DNA of 64,000 nt from Bedellia somnulentella (GCA_963576735.1 OY755197.1:3670501-3734500); one strand, 5' to 3'. Positions 36,301 through 39,704 are shown, numbered from the stretch's first letter. Numbers and translations are program-made. Notes: generated from the sequence alone by a model not told the origin.

Positions 36301-38892
36301 AAAATTGAAATTATTATTAGCTACGGGGTGGGCCATTGTACGTGTACGCGCGTGCGTACGTACGTGGCTTTAAAAAAAAATTGCTGGGTTAAATTCTAAA
36401 ATGGGGTAGATACAGCAATAGCCACAGCTTTAGAATGAGAAATTCCTCAGTCACTTTTGGATGAGAGGCAGAACACAAATGTACTGGTGCATGGCCTAAA
36501 GGAAGCAACCAGTGGGATCTATCCAGCATGCAGTCCATTATGCCGTGACCAAGATATATATAGAGAGTAAAGTGAGAGACTAAAATACAAGAAGTATAAG
36601 AGCCCCCTAGAACATTATTTAAATTTTAGTTCAATAATTAATTTTTAGTTAATTCCATAATTTAACTTTCTGTTGACATAATAAGAATCGGTCTGCTCAC
36701 TGTCATCATCAATTTCAAGCAAAAATGAGAAAAATATAACATTACTTGAGTCAGAGCCCTCTTAAATATTATTGTAACTTTATTTAAGTTATCTGTTTTA
36801 TTGTTATAGAGGCATCATAAATATGAGCTATCTTACTATGAAGCTTCATGAGGCAGCCTGGTGACAGACAGCAAGAAAGTTGAAAAGATGAAATGAAACC
36901 ATTTCATCCCAAGGGTGTTGTATATGACAACTCAGGGTACGGGGCTCTTTATTGATAGCCAATTTGGTTGAAGACGATTACCAACGATCCATATGTTTTA
37001 TTATATAATATTTTTCATACATACATACACTCACAGCTATAAATCTCTAAGGATTTTGAAAATCCTCAGCCGCTTTTGGAAGTTAAGTGGGGAAAAGATG
37101 GTAAAATATAGGTTGTTGGAGAGGGGTCTCCAACTGCATCACATAAAAATCTATTAAAAAGCCAGAATACCCTTAGTTGCCTCTTACACAGGAAGGAACA
37201 GGGTAGTGTTATTCTAAGCTGATAATACACAGGGTAATATTTTTCCTATACATACATACATATTCTCACGCCTCTTCTCAGATTCTCAAAGACTATCGAT
37301 TGCCACTTTGTACGATCCTGGCAAACCTCTCTAGCTTCATTCACATCCATCAATCTTTTCATACATGCTCTTTTATTCTTCGTACTTCGGACACCTGCCT
37401 TTTTGAGCACACTTTCTATATTTTTCCTATATTCATATTATTATTTCCTTGCACAATTTGCTAAAGTATCTGAGGTAAATTGTCAGTTTTAAAACTCTGG
37501 CTGCTTCTTTTTGGGACTTATACCAGCAGGTTTATAAGTACAAATGTATAAAAATTCTAGTTGAAAATGAACTGTGTCTAGCAAATGGACAATGAATTGT
37601 TCTTATTCCAAGTAAGTTGAGGAAAGTTATCTGAGGTTAATGTTTCTCTTATCTCGCTGAATGACACACTTTGACATTTTACTTGTCTTGCTCCATGCTA
37701 AAATATTGTTGAATCCTAGTATAATTTAACCATCTTCTTTAAAATACATAGAAAGAAACTCATTTATTCACAGAAAGAGAAAAAAAGTAACACAAAATAT
37801 AAATAAAATAGAAACAACACAATCAATTACATTGGAAAAAAAACATGAAAAAAATAATAATAGAAAAAACAATGTAAAACACAACATATTATAAATCAAA
37901 GTAAACAAGGAAATGATGAATGAGTTAATGTGTCTTGTCACGTTGGCTTATGGTAGCAGTACCATATTTTTTATACAGGTGATTTATGGTGCAATTAAAG
38001 ATTTTGCTGCTTTTATTTATTGCACAATCTTTTTGGCTCTCAACTTCAAAATAGGACAGAGGAATTATTGATTTCATTCTAACATTTTTTTGGGCTTTTG
38101 AATACATACATACATACATATACTCACGCCATTAATTCCCATTGGGGTAGGCAGAGACTATCGATCGCCACTTCGTACAATCCTGACAAACCTCTCTAGC
38201 TTCGTTTACATCCATCAATCTTTTCATACATGCTCTTTTATTCTTCATACTTCGGACGCCAGCCTTTTTGAGCACACTCTCAATTTGGTCCAAGTGTGTT
38301 CTCCGTGGTCGTCCTCTACTAACATTACCATCCACACTAGCTCTATAGATCTTATAGATGTTAGCTTTTGGATCTTATGATCATTTTATTAAATTTAAAA
38401 AATTAAAAACATCTTACCGATTAAAGTTTCTGTAGACACTTCTTTTTAATTAATATGAAATGTAAGATTAAGTAATATTTTTACAGAATGACAGATATAT
38501 TGTAATTTAAAAAGTTGTGAAAACTAAAGAGAAGAATAGGTACTATGATGCTCTAACTCCCATTATTTAATTACTCCTGCTAATGCATTGTATGTAGGGA
38601 ATTAGAGTTTAGTGCAAATGATTTGCATGAATAAAATTAAACAAACCAGTCTGATGAGATCATGTCTCGTGCTAATGTCGTTGTCAACTATTTACCGGCA
38701 TTTTGTTGCTTATAGTAACGAGAATACGGCTAAAATAAACAAAAGGGGCAACATTTTGATAGAAGGTCGTTTGCTATTTCTATCATAAACGCAGTGAGGG
38801 TATTACTCAAACCCATTTTATCTATTTCCTATATGATATCAAATGTAAATTATGTACCTACCACCAGTTTTCTTCGTTTTGCCTTCACTCAT
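6146..38892 (-). CDS. DSTYK: DSTYK ortholog, whole gene span (20 exons, C-terminus off window)
   Basis: Dual serine/threonine and tyrosine protein kinase, a cytoplasmic RIP-homologous kinase tied in vertebrates to FGF/ERK signalling and cell-death control. The spliced frame is 38892..38862, 36002..35898, 33226..33072, 32023..31907, 31474..31037, 29901..29714, 29051..28954, 28350..28082, 27720..27604, 26183..26069, 24228..23951, 23562..23446, 23100..22973, 22463..22317, 21435..21303, 19513..19395, 18273..18182, 14659..14530, 11187..11012, 6368..6146. Every junction keeps phase and uses GT/AG. The product is about 1058 residues so far: a long helical N-terminal half (landmarks [28 protein letters not shown]) and a C-terminal kinase domain ([11 protein letters not shown] lysine, [12 protein letters not shown] in place of DFG, MAPE). 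The DLGF variant and KLKNVL are typical of DSTYK rather than other RIP kinases. The human protein has roughly 100 further residues after the last point seen here. Longer than the human protein, mainly because of an acidic exon at 23951. Splicing is inferred from sequence only. Confidence 0.9.
6845..9718 (-). CDS. LINE ORF2: endonuclease and reverse transcriptase
   Basis: The frame is open from 9718, overlapping the end of ORF1, although its first ATG is at 9541. The stretch before that ATG carries endonuclease motifs ([18 protein letters not shown]), so the true protein starts upstream, perhaps by reinitiation or frameshift at the ORF1 stop. Then come [12 protein letters not shown] and SDHKGQF of the apurinic-type endonuclease, and the reverse transcriptase with [31 protein letters not shown] and catalytic FADD (about 620 residues after the ATG). 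No stop codons interrupt it, so the element may still be active. Confidence 0.92.
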   Translation of the reverse strand, partial: CICKFSFKLGSKTKEKAYISLVHQNIQSLSCKLLKLELFINKYNAKILCLTEHWLKAEQMNFSLKNYTVGSCFNRESIMCGGSMILLYVDIKFKERKDICRLSVEQHVEISCIELSKYIILCVYRPPKGNYDIFEAAMEDALGMASRSSREVVVCGDFNVDLLGEGLVKERILTFFQSFNLLNVFNEPTRITSTSATCLDNIYCNCDYSGHFLFDCITSDHKGQFINLEFTIEKKKSIVCRQITEKKLSLFENNIRSSISPPMRSSESLENCLSFINELKTEFNKIFKTKVILCNTKCSFAEWATAGIRISRDHLYNIYREKSFNFNQDFIIYVRNYSKIFKKVCGEAKSRCIKHKIMNSSNKSKTVWKIINSETGKLKSPHDLNLLLDNELIQSKSQIADIFENHFINTPTQTTEKLNSCPQKALELLEQNVTKTTAQFSFKYVDNNDIIKNFKTINLKKTEDITGMSVFVINRIINIIAPHLTILFNKCIDIGEFPDCMKLSRLIPLHKSGDSQDFTNYRPISILPVLSKVFEKIMSNQMLSYFNNHNIFHDEQYGFTKGRSTVDAGVSLMKHIFNSWENSRDALGIFCDLTKAFDCVKKEIALIKLIYYGFDEQALKLMASYLHKRTLKVDINGTTSEGSEIEMGVPQGSILGPLLFLIYINDLPFMVQKYSEIVMFADDTSLIFNVARSSTSLDDVNKAISLVLHWFTVNNLVLNAKKTKCIKFTLPNVRQVDNNIVIDSEQVELVKETKFLGIIIDSKLQWGPHILTLSKRLSSAAYAVRKIREIADVETARIVYFSYFHSIMSYGILLWGKAADVHKVFVLQKRAIRSIYMLRSRYSLREKFKEIGILTVPCQYIFENLMYAKKNIGQFSKVSDRHTVNTRNKDKLHVPKWRLNKVSNSFMGLSLKMFNKLPSDILELPVASFKKAIKAMLLKKSYYSVQDFLNDKDPTRT
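9691..10725 (-). CDS. LINE ORF1 with coiled coil and SGNH-esterase-like domain
   Basis: 344 codons. The first part is very basic ([19 protein letters not shown]), then heptad-like coiled coil to about residue 130, then a SGNH/GDSL-type block: [12 protein letters not shown] (serine block), [10 protein letters not shown], and [10 protein letters not shown]1-group LINEs are known to encode an esterase-type ORF1. A matching C-terminal catalytic Asp/His pair is not obvious. It ends where ORF2 opens, in another frame. Confidence 0.75.
   Translation of the reverse strand: MNIKGSRKLKKYLKLKRTVRNLVKKLNKLRCSQHHEMKFKLNRLEQLCSDYELSLDSNKVKLSHDSNRIIELEKSLQDITVNYHNSHLEMQSYIVGLEEIIELSNENIKTVETLSSFCTKCESVSTVINDVSPENRNNMVQPTFAYNRDVSTQRTLVFSDSLGVNIGHHLNKELDQCILNTCMPGASYSQIINTILKEQYDSNTTLVILIGSSNKVNPSDLKKSFDKLANLNVRKIIISDFLYSKHLSYKVNTRIYKLNMLLYNLTLGYRQKIVNFNINNYIKKPLLTKSTLKVPEHSKKRLAMLLASNIVYNNVINLNNITISSDLDAVISTCTNVSANLALN
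10801..11011. other. DSTYK intron, no feature recognised
   Basis: Short AT-rich intron stretch next to the donor of exon 19. A 171-codon open frame crosses it and exon 19 but is an artefact of exon reading. Confidence 0.5.
11012..11187 (-). CDS. DSTYK: DSTYK exon 19 (kinase N-lobe)
   Basis: Acceptor ccacag, donor gtaagt. [26 protein letters not shown] and [13 protein letters not shown] match the vertebrate RLVDLHGS...AVLLIMERLHRDL...LQIALDVV block. Phase joins exon 18 (AG+A = Arg) and exon 20 (G+GT = Gly). Four partial copies follow to the right (11240-12985). Confidence 0.92.
11240..11330 (-). pseudogene. Fossil of DSTYK exon 19 (5' edge)
   Basis: Resembles the exon 19 acceptor and first 30 bases plus upstream intron, including attattctgtgggac. 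The rest of the exon is missing. Confidence 0.7.
11399..11746. repeat. Large foldback element, 145-bp arms, 56-base spacer
   Basis: Arms 11399-11543 and 11600-11746 are nearly perfect reverse complements (outer A/T runs, then cattttaagaaaaagctt, inner aagcttgtcgc). The spacer is 11544-11599. It looks like a MITE or foldback unit; no target duplication could be fixed because the ends are simple A/T runs. Confidence 0.85.
11798..12165. repeat. Three tandem 122-bp repeats
   Basis: Units start near 11798, 11920 and 12042 with ccctttcatttgatacccat; units 1 and 2 are nearly identical and unit 3 is diverged. Each contains gccatattggattcagaatg and acgtcat. The following 120 bases (12166-12285, ending gcaagttaaataaaagcttt) look like the terminal part of the same element, since that end resembles the foldback's inner sequence. 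Confidence 0.85.
12475..12985 (-). pseudogene. Three further fossils of DSTYK exon 19
   Basis: 12475-12600 is a close copy of the 5' two thirds of exon 19 with its acceptor and lacks the donor half. 12640-12760 and 12888-12985 are more decayed copies of the same piece, recognisable by the gatgnatcc, cagcag, gggattattct and gggaccag blocks. Each copy carries its own stretch of intron. Confidence 0.75.
13015..13385 (-). mobile_element. tRNA-derived SINE, family A
   Basis: Head at the right: A box tagcccagtggg and B-box-like gttcaaatcc near 13320-13375; body with cacgtgatagggg and gataggcc; tail at the left with ataacataaac. Same family as 15388, 19609, 56945, 57370 and 63285. Confidence 0.8.
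13655..13735 (-). pseudogene. Fossil of DSTYK exon 18 (3' part)
   Basis: Copy of the donor end of exon 18: gtgtaatagctcgagc and ggcgtccccgggcagcac, diverged and truncated. Confidence 0.7.
14025..14160. repeat. Dispersed repeat, copy 1
   Basis: About 130 bases nearly identical to 20510-20645 (gagatggcagtatacgatac and gatggctgctttntcccac). Both copies lie close to a DSTYK exon fossil. Element type unknown. Confidence 0.75.
14174..14455 (+). mobile_element. (GAAA)n-headed repeat with aataaataaat tail
   Basis: Begins with four gaaa units, continues with acatttattcattgctaca, and ends in aataaataaata. This is the layout of microsatellite-associated lepidopteran interspersed repeats; parent element unknown. 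Confidence 0.55.
14530..14659 (-). CDS. DSTYK: DSTYK exon 18 (glycine loop and catalytic lysine)
   Basis: Acceptor tgcag, donor gtgagg. With exon 17 it forms [13 protein letters not shown], the ATP-binding glycine loop, then [10 protein letters not shown] with the beta-3 lysine and ALECYYT, part of helix C. Very GC-rich. A decayed copy of its 3' part lies at 13655-13735 and one of its 5' part at 14974-15015. Confidence 0.9.
14625..15385. repeat. Tandem duplication of exon 18 edge plus intron, period 349
   Basis: The first unit starts inside exon 18 (14625), the second at 14974 and a third, shortened one near 15305. The second unit keeps the exon's acceptor end (gtactgcccgcg) but no more of the exon. 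Units share tagccacatgcgcattgca and ttgagtcaaatgtttatga. Confidence 0.85.
15388..16070 (-). mobile_element. SINE family A split by a microsatellite-tailed element
   Basis: SINE tail and body at 15388-15502 and body plus tRNA-like head at 15813-16070, with A box tagtccagtggg near 16060. The split is at gtacccacg, which is present on both sides of the insert (15494-15502 and 15804-15812) as a 9-base target duplication. Confidence 0.9.
15503..15803 (+). mobile_element. Microsatellite-tailed element (family M), with target duplication
   Basis: Begins with ccgtgtagtgccggcttaga (this head is present twice, 24 bases apart), then taccc, cgtaagaggcgac, gggcgatgcggttgga, ctctggctacccc and ends tatagccgtgagcatatgtatg. 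Inserted in the SINE with a 9-base duplication. About 17 copies occur in the window. It resembles the microsatellite-associated interspersed elements described in Lepidoptera. Confidence 0.85.
16105..16382 (+). mobile_element. Helitron-type nonautonomous remnant
   Basis: Starts with tatcttattaatgtcataaa and ends gtcagctagt, the start and CTAG end of the common lepidopteran Helitron derivatives, and includes tttttatcccggaa shared with 26969-27394. Diverged. Confidence 0.6.
16400..16570 (-). repeat. LINE 3' end-like repeat
   Basis: Contains ggcggtctcattgc and caatctcttccagacaacc, similar to 34700-34860 and, inverted, to 35205-35345. On the minus strand this is the end of a LINE-like 3' untranslated region. 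Confidence 0.5.
16655..17075 (-). mobile_element. RTE-type LINE 3' fragments
   Basis: 16655-16790 carries catcatcatcagccaaaag and acataggcctcccccaa, a widespread insect RTE 3' motif. 16905-17075 matches the end of the RTE at 53214-53400 (cccattggggtaggcagaga, catgctcttttattctt, cttcggacgcc). Confidence 0.65.
17241..17661. mobile_element. MITE with aataggctatttgact inverted repeats
   Basis: 421 bases bounded by aataggctatttgact and its reverse complement. There is no open frame. Outside the ends the flanks do not give a clear target duplication. Confidence 0.8.
17662..18181. other. DSTYK intron, nothing recognised
   Basis: 520 bases of intron without open frame or clear repeat. The first part (17690-17900) has loosely repeated ggtcgctggggtcntc-like words, perhaps a decayed minisatellite. 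Confidence 0.5.
18182..18273 (-). CDS. DSTYK: DSTYK exon 17 (kinase entry)
   Basis: Acceptor ttctag, donor gtaagt. [14 protein letters not shown] and [11 protein letters not shown] match the vertebrate HAPRLARLSLESRS...GQELG segment just before the glycine-rich loop. Confidence 0.9.
18310..18470. repeat. Remnant of the tRNA-carrying foldback family
   Basis: Has the family's outer arm (ctcatgtggggattattac, aggaaagaaaaatttcga) next to a B-box-like cgtgggttcgatcccc, as in 21590-21900 and 39613-39997, but with a different tRNA-like body. Confidence 0.65.
18751..18993 (+). mobile_element. Family M element
   Basis: Complete copy from ccgtgtagtgtcagcttaga to gccgtgagtatatgtatgta. It lies 150 bases before a second, opposite copy (19140-19345). 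Confidence 0.8.
19140..19345 (-). mobile_element. Family M element, inverted relative to 18751
   Basis: Starts with gggtagtcagagcttta and ends with the head ccggcactacacgg. With 18751-18993 it forms an inverted pair flanking about 150 bases. Confidence 0.75.
19395..19513 (-). CDS. DSTYK: DSTYK exon 16
   Basis: Acceptor tttcag, donor gtaagt. [18 protein letters not shown] fits the vertebrate LNSSHEAFAASLRQLE helix. Ends in two bases that form Lys with exon 17. Confidence 0.85.
19609..19995 (+). mobile_element. SINE family A, full-length
   Basis: Head gcgacatgatagtccagtgg with A box, B-box-like gagttccaatcc, body with ctatcacgtgagtacac, ending in gtttatgttacgtttatg. The reading frames that occur in it (for example [12 protein letters not shown]) recur in other copies and are not genes. 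Confidence 0.85.
19996..20374. other. DSTYK intron, nothing recognised
   Basis: AT-rich stretch with no open frame and no repeat that I can match within the window. Confidence 0.5.
20375..20500 (-). pseudogene. Fossil of DSTYK exon 15
   Basis: About 75 percent match by eye to 21306-21415 (agtacatatangag, ttcgtcttgccactcttc, ttgctcgctcacac). The donor side and coding frame are damaged. Confidence 0.75.
20510..20645. repeat. Dispersed repeat, copy 2
   Basis: Near-identical to 14025-14160; directly follows the exon 15 fossil. Confidence 0.75.
20648..21192. mobile_element. PIF/Harbinger-like MITE
   Basis: Terminal inverted repeats of about 42 bases begin GGGCGCTTGTAGACG on both ends, each flanked by TAA (20645-20647 and 21193-21195). 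A 3-base TWA duplication is the PIF/Harbinger hallmark. 545 bases, noncoding. Inserted between exon 15 and its fossil. Confidence 0.8.
21303..21435 (-). CDS. DSTYK: DSTYK exon 15
   Basis: Acceptor ccccacag at 21436-21438, donor gtgagg. The phase demanded by exons 14 and 16 picks this acceptor over a nearer ttag at 21422. Encodes [17 protein letters not shown], equivalent to the vertebrate WKRKVAQEAIESL helix, ending CTTQ. Confidence 0.8.
21590..21900. mobile_element. Foldback element with one tRNA-like unit
   Basis: Inner arms aaaagatgttattaaagg (left) and its complement (right) enclose a tRNA-like sequence on the minus strand (21620-21695) and a body with acacgttcaagtag. The right arm continues to caaaaaacattac; the left outer arm is missing. 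Same family as 39613-39997. Confidence 0.8.
21620..21695 (-). tRNA. tRNA-like unit (probably not a working tRNA)
   Basis: Acceptor arms GACACTG/CAGTGTC pair over 7 bases, the D arm GCTC/GAGC pairs, the T arm GCGGG/CCCGC pairs around TTCGAAC, and A and B boxes are near consensus. The anticodon arm is poor: about 4 pairs and no U before a plausible anticodon. It is repeated in at least three more places. Confidence 0.5.
22197..22250 (-). pseudogene. Fossil of DSTYK exon 14 (donor end)
   Basis: acctatgaaacagcctcctgaac repeats the donor end of exon 14 (22312-22345) with few changes; the rest of the exon is absent. Confidence 0.8.
22317..22463 (-). CDS. DSTYK: DSTYK exon 14
   Basis: Acceptor atttag, donor gtgggt. 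Begins [11 protein letters not shown] (vertebrate CLQSLEKSQ) and continues [15 protein letters not shown] and [10 protein letters not shown]. Notably GC-rich for this locus. A partial copy of its 3' end sits at 22197-22250. Confidence 0.85.
22675..22870 (-). mobile_element. Partial copy of the MITE at 26518
   Basis: Shares gacagaaataaatnttaatatg, attatcgttctcgg and the internal ctacctccgtagttgtcg (inverted) with 26518-26838. Confidence 0.65.
22973..23100 (-). CDS. DSTYK: DSTYK exon 13
   Basis: Acceptor tttcag, donor gtaaaa. [17 protein letters not shown] is a near match to the vertebrate DSTYK SVDYLRESFVGTLER motif, one of the best landmarks in the N-terminal half. Confidence 0.9.
23446..23562 (-). 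CDS. DSTYK: DSTYK exon 12 (possible, cassette)
   Basis: 39 open codons, phase 0 to 0, between tttccag and gtaata. Cysteine-containing (SCSMCQS, CDRHRC). Because exons 11 and 13 are also in phase 0 with each other, this one could be skipped without breaking the frame. No family similarity is visible, so it is uncertain. Confidence 0.45.
23951..24228 (-). CDS. DSTYK: DSTYK exon 11 (acidic insertion)
   Basis: Acceptor tttcag, donor gtgagt; its first two bases complete the codon left by exon 10 (G+AT = Asp). 92 codons, strongly acidic and polar ([30 protein letters not shown]). Vertebrate DSTYK has only a short acidic segment at this place, so this is a lineage-specific expansion and probably disordered. 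Confidence 0.75.
24300..24890. other. DSTYK intron, nothing recognised
   Basis: Intron stretch with a chance 67-codon open frame on the minus strand (24542-24745) that shows no family motif. Confidence 0.5.
24895..25560 (-). pseudogene. Three extra copies of DSTYK exon 10
   Basis: Copies at about 24895-25060, 25235-25345 and 25455-25560 all encode [11 protein letters not shown] followed by QTDW and keep the donor-side sequence actaac or a variant. They lack the acceptor and TLHNK start present in the copy at 26069-26183. The left one is the most diverged. Units also share flanking intron (cgctactcatttttggtatgg). Confidence 0.8.
25593..25833 (-). mobile_element. Family M element
   Basis: Complete copy from tactcatggctataaatccc to gccgacactacacagc, inserted within the exon 10 tandem array between its third and fourth unit. 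Confidence 0.8.
26069..26183 (-). CDS. DSTYK: DSTYK exon 10 (the intact one of four copies)
   Basis: Acceptor attcccag, donor gttagt; 38 codons plus one base. Encodes [12 protein letters not shown] and [11 protein letters not shown], matching the vertebrate SLMNIANRK...ETLNTMKEEL helix. Three further copies lie at 24895-25560, but only this one keeps a full acceptor and the TLHNK start, so it is taken as the functional exon. Confidence 0.8.
26217..26492 (+). mobile_element. Family M element with doubled head
   Basis: The 24-base head ccgtgtagtgtcggcttaga is present twice, as in the copy at 15503. Ends in (tatg)n. Lies just upstream, in transcript order, of the intact exon 10. Confidence 0.8.
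26518..26838. mobile_element. MITE with about 95-bp inverted repeats
   Basis: Left arm cttcactccgagaacgataa...atttatttc is the imperfect reverse complement of the right arm gacagaaataaatttt...atcgttttcgatgtgaag. No coding sequence. Confidence 0.75.
26969..27394 (+). mobile_element. Nonautonomous Helitron
   Basis: Starts TC (tccatactaatattataaat), ends CTAG followed by T, with the 3' hairpin cgcggacgaagtcgcggg about 10 bases before the end, and no inverted ends or target duplication. This is the standard lepidopteran Helitron derivative. Confidence 0.85.
27604..27720 (-). CDS. DSTYK: DSTYK exon 9
   Basis: 39 codons, phase 0 to 0, acceptor atttcag, donor gtgtgt. [18 protein letters not shown] and EQLLYE align well with the vertebrate INQAFDMQRDLQITPKRL and ENELYE block. 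Confidence 0.85.
28082..28350 (-). CDS. DSTYK: DSTYK exon 8
   Basis: Acceptor attccag, donor gtgagc; 2 + 89 codons. The correct frame is not the longest open one: it reads [10 protein letters not shown], a polar linker, then [18 protein letters not shown] and STRLSE. The helical end fits the vertebrate LSTFSHQVLQTRLVDAAK block. A second frame (28164-28433) is open only by chance. Confidence 0.8.
28425..28565 (+). mobile_element. SINE family A, internal fragment
   Basis: Contains gaaaacatcgtgaggaaac and catcacgtgagtacactg; the head and tail are missing. Confidence 0.7.
28676..28922 (-). mobile_element. Family M element
   Basis: Starts with (cata)n, then tatactcacggctataaatc and ends ccggcactacacag. 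Complete. Confidence 0.8.
28954..29051 (-). CDS. DSTYK: DSTYK exon 7
   Basis: 98 bases (1 + 96 + 1) between tttcag and gtgaga. Encodes a lysine-rich start and [20 protein letters not shown], a helix equivalent to the vertebrate YRQLIDLGYLSSSHW part. Confidence 0.75.
29438..29682 (-). mobile_element. Family M element
   Basis: Complete copy, tatactcacgactataaatc to gccgacactacacagc. Confidence 0.8.
29714..29901 (-). CDS. DSTYK: DSTYK exon 6
   Basis: Acceptor tttcag, donor gtaact. Begins [21 protein letters not shown], which fits the vertebrate ELQEIRKYFSFPVFFF region, then a polar stretch ending DRMS; the final AG pairs with A of exon 7 to give Arg. Confidence 0.8.
30005..30415 (+). mobile_element. 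SINE family A split by a family M element
   Basis: SINE body at 30005-30120 (cgataggcctaccccctatc) and tail at 30355-30415 (ggggatattcggggtgaatg). The family M copy in between (30135-30352, plus strand) is bordered by agtattagtact-like sequence on both sides, a second case of M inserted in a SINE with a target duplication. Confidence 0.75.
30750..30963 (+). mobile_element. Family M element
   Basis: Complete apart from its head: cctttttacccgcgggtgtc to ttaatatatgtatgtatgta. Confidence 0.7.
31037..31474 (-). CDS. DSTYK: DSTYK exon 5 (largest exon)
   Basis: 146 codons, phase 0 to 0, acceptor attgcag and donor gtaagt. Contains [18 protein letters not shown], equivalent to the vertebrate LEVTMHHALLQEVDVVV block, and [12 protein letters not shown]. 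The last 45 codons are rich in Ser and Asp and look disordered. The open frame continues past both splice sites by chance. Confidence 0.85.
31600..31740 (-). mobile_element. Family M element, 5'-truncated
   Basis: Only the tail half is present (acacggctatacatctc, ggggtagccagagcttc, agatggtagaaataaag). Confidence 0.65.
31907..32023 (-). CDS. DSTYK: DSTYK exon 4
   Basis: Exactly 39 codons between tttcag and gtaatt, phase 0 at both ends. [15 protein letters not shown] aligns with the vertebrate RLRFTYGTQTRVSLAL block, followed by an acidic stretch ending in LPEQ. Confidence 0.85.
32215..32460. repeat. Lepidopteran dispersed repeat
   Basis: Contains agacttcaaaaaggaggta, ttttaattttcatatgttta and ctttgaagtcggttccat. 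Part of the same sequence type recurs near 56430 (accgacttcgaagttgtaaa). Parent element unknown. Confidence 0.45.
32569..32773. mobile_element. Two truncated family M copies head to head
   Basis: A plus-strand head (32569-32640) runs directly into a minus-strand copy (32641-32773), so the head sequence ccgtgtagtgccggcttaga appears at both ends as an inverted repeat of about 70 bases. Confidence 0.75.
32985..33060 (+). repeat. RTE 3' end fragment
   Basis: tagtctctgcctaagctaat and gtggaaagtgccgatcgata resemble the complement of the RTE terminus (53225-53290). Confidence 0.5.
33072..33226 (-). CDS. DSTYK: DSTYK exon 3
   Basis: Acceptor ttctag, donor gtatgt. Opens with the two bases that complete exon 2's codon. 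Contains [15 protein letters not shown], closely matching the vertebrate DSTYK LLNLLLGVQVLP block, then ARRW leading into exon 4. Its acceptor end is part of a degenerate tandem array to the right (33227-33935). Confidence 0.85.
33227..33935 (-). repeat. Degenerate tandem array of the DSTYK exon 3 acceptor region
   Basis: Four to five copies, 130-200 bases each, of a unit containing gcagcc(t/g)ggaccagattgatgcttct, gggatagaaagagatatcat and tctgttaccaaacgtggtg. The left-most unit is the true 5' edge of exon 3. One unit (33470-33560) also keeps recognisable exon interior (acacccccagtataaacg). Confidence 0.75.
34060..34240. other. DSTYK intron, nothing recognised
   Basis: AT-rich sequence without repeats or frames that I can support. 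Confidence 0.5.
34240..34425 (+). mobile_element. SINE family A, decayed
   Basis: B-box region gtgggttctaatccta and gcaccaatgtgtcatttctt correspond to the SINE head; the remainder is lost. Confidence 0.55.
34700..35345. repeat. Pair of inverted LINE 3'-end-like repeats
   Basis: 34700-34860 (gcgatctcttcgagacaac) and 35205-35345 (ttatatggaagagatcgcttt, ending gtgtacaataaagaatttt) are related and in opposite orientation, with unassigned sequence between. Confidence 0.5.
35346..35600. other. DSTYK intron, nothing recognised
   Basis: No open frame and no repeat matched. Confidence 0.5.
35605..35815. mobile_element. SINE A fragment joined to a LINE 3' end fragment
   Basis: 35605-35690 is SINE A interior (tctaaagtcatatctgtgg, ttaacgttgaaggaaaacat). 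35686-35815 is the 3' untranslated end of the 6455-10800 LINE family (agtcaaaaagttcat, atccgttgcttcgg, gtaaagagaagaag), minus strand, truncated about 80 bases short of exon 2. Confidence 0.75.
35898..36002 (-). CDS. DSTYK: DSTYK exon 2 (N-terminal helix)
   Basis: Acceptor tttcag before 36002, donor gtttgt after 35898. Encodes [15 protein letters not shown] and a following basic helix. This pattern of R, Y and L matches the RYRRYL... region near the start of vertebrate DSTYK. Ends with one base; the codon is completed by exon 3. Confidence 0.75.
36096..36282 (-). mobile_element. Family M element
   Basis: tatactcacggccattaatc to ttacacggc. The first ten bases of the unit (ggccattaatcccac) look more like the RTE terminus than other M copies. 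Confidence 0.7.
36283..37014. other. DSTYK intron 1, no gene
   Basis: Contains an alternating purine-pyrimidine run (acgtgtacgcgcgtgcgtac near 36340-36365) and a weak family M remnant near 36400-36470. Nothing else is recognised. Confidence 0.5.
37015..37435 (-). mobile_element. Family M element followed by RTE 3' fragment
   Basis: 37015-37235 is a diverged M copy. 37250-37435 begins with (tacatacata)n and matches the RTE terminus (gactatcgattgccactttg, catgctcttttattcttcg). Confidence 0.75.
38103..38345 (-). mobile_element. RTE LINE, 3' fragment
   Basis: Starts with (catacata)n tail, then tactcacgccattaattccc, and encodes the C-terminus of the RTE protein ([27 protein letters not shown]), the same as the end of the element at 53214-56408. 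5'-truncated. Confidence 0.9.
38862..38892 (-). CDS. DSTYK: DSTYK exon 1 (start codon)
   Basis: ATG at 38892-38890 opens ten codons ([10 protein letters not shown]) plus one base, then donor gtaggt. The leftover G joins the AG that opens the next exon to make GAG, in frame with the ATG there. If this exon is noncoding or used alternatively, translation could start instead at 36000. Short and without family similarity, so moderate confidence. Confidence 0.6.
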
Positions 38893-39612
38893 GCGTATAA
38901 TACGACAATTTATTACACAACTAAACTAAAGTAGGTACTGTAAATGAGTTTACAACTTAATAATTTCACTTTTCAACTCATCATCAGGAAATTCGTTAAA
39001 TATTAACATATATTTACAGGATATATAAGTAACTTATTGTTTATTTTTGCAAAACTTTTTCTTAACGAACGCACAAGATAGTTTCAATTTAATAGAAATC
39101 AAATCACAACAATCCACTTCTACTGCACTGCACACTGTTGTGTTGTTTTTGTTTTGTTGCTCAAAAAGGATTAAATTCAAATTTATAGCGTTACAGCGCT
39201 ACATTTGTTTCTAAACAGTACTCAGACAATACTACTAAAAAGTTTAAAATCAATTAATTTTCATCTTAATATTTCTAAACACTATATTATTTATACATTA
39301 GTAAGAATAATGAATGTAACTCGTCTCGTAAACAAATTTATAAGTTATAGAAATTGTAACGCTGTATTTAGCAATTGCAGCGCCATGAAAGCTTTAATGA
39401 GTGATAGTGATAACACAGGATGACAGGCACGTCACTTTGACAGTTTTATTTTTATGGCTCTGTAAGTGATCCAGGACTGGGAGTAAACAGCCTACCTTGT
39501 TTTATGCTTATGTTTCATCATTAGGCAGGTTAGGCAAAGTGCGAATTACCATCAAAATTCTGTTCATGTTCTGTATGATTTCACATATAATAAATAAAAC
39601 AATATACATTTA
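38893..39612. other. Upstream region of DSTYK, no gene supported
   Basis: Should contain the DSTYK promoter and 5' untranslated region (minus strand). An open frame on the plus strand (39205-39423, 72 codons) has no recognisable motif; it could be a first exon of a divergent gene but there is no support. Confidence 0.45.
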
Positions 39613-39704
39613 ATTTAATGTTTTTTGACATGAATTCCTCATGTGGGGATTATTACTTATAAATAAAAGATGTTATTAAAGGAAATAAAAATTTTTTTTT
39701 TCGA

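Noticed and set aside
39205..39423. 72-codon plus-strand frame upstream of DSTYK
   Set aside because: No domain, no signal peptide, AT-rich composition like its surroundings; cannot be supported as a gene.
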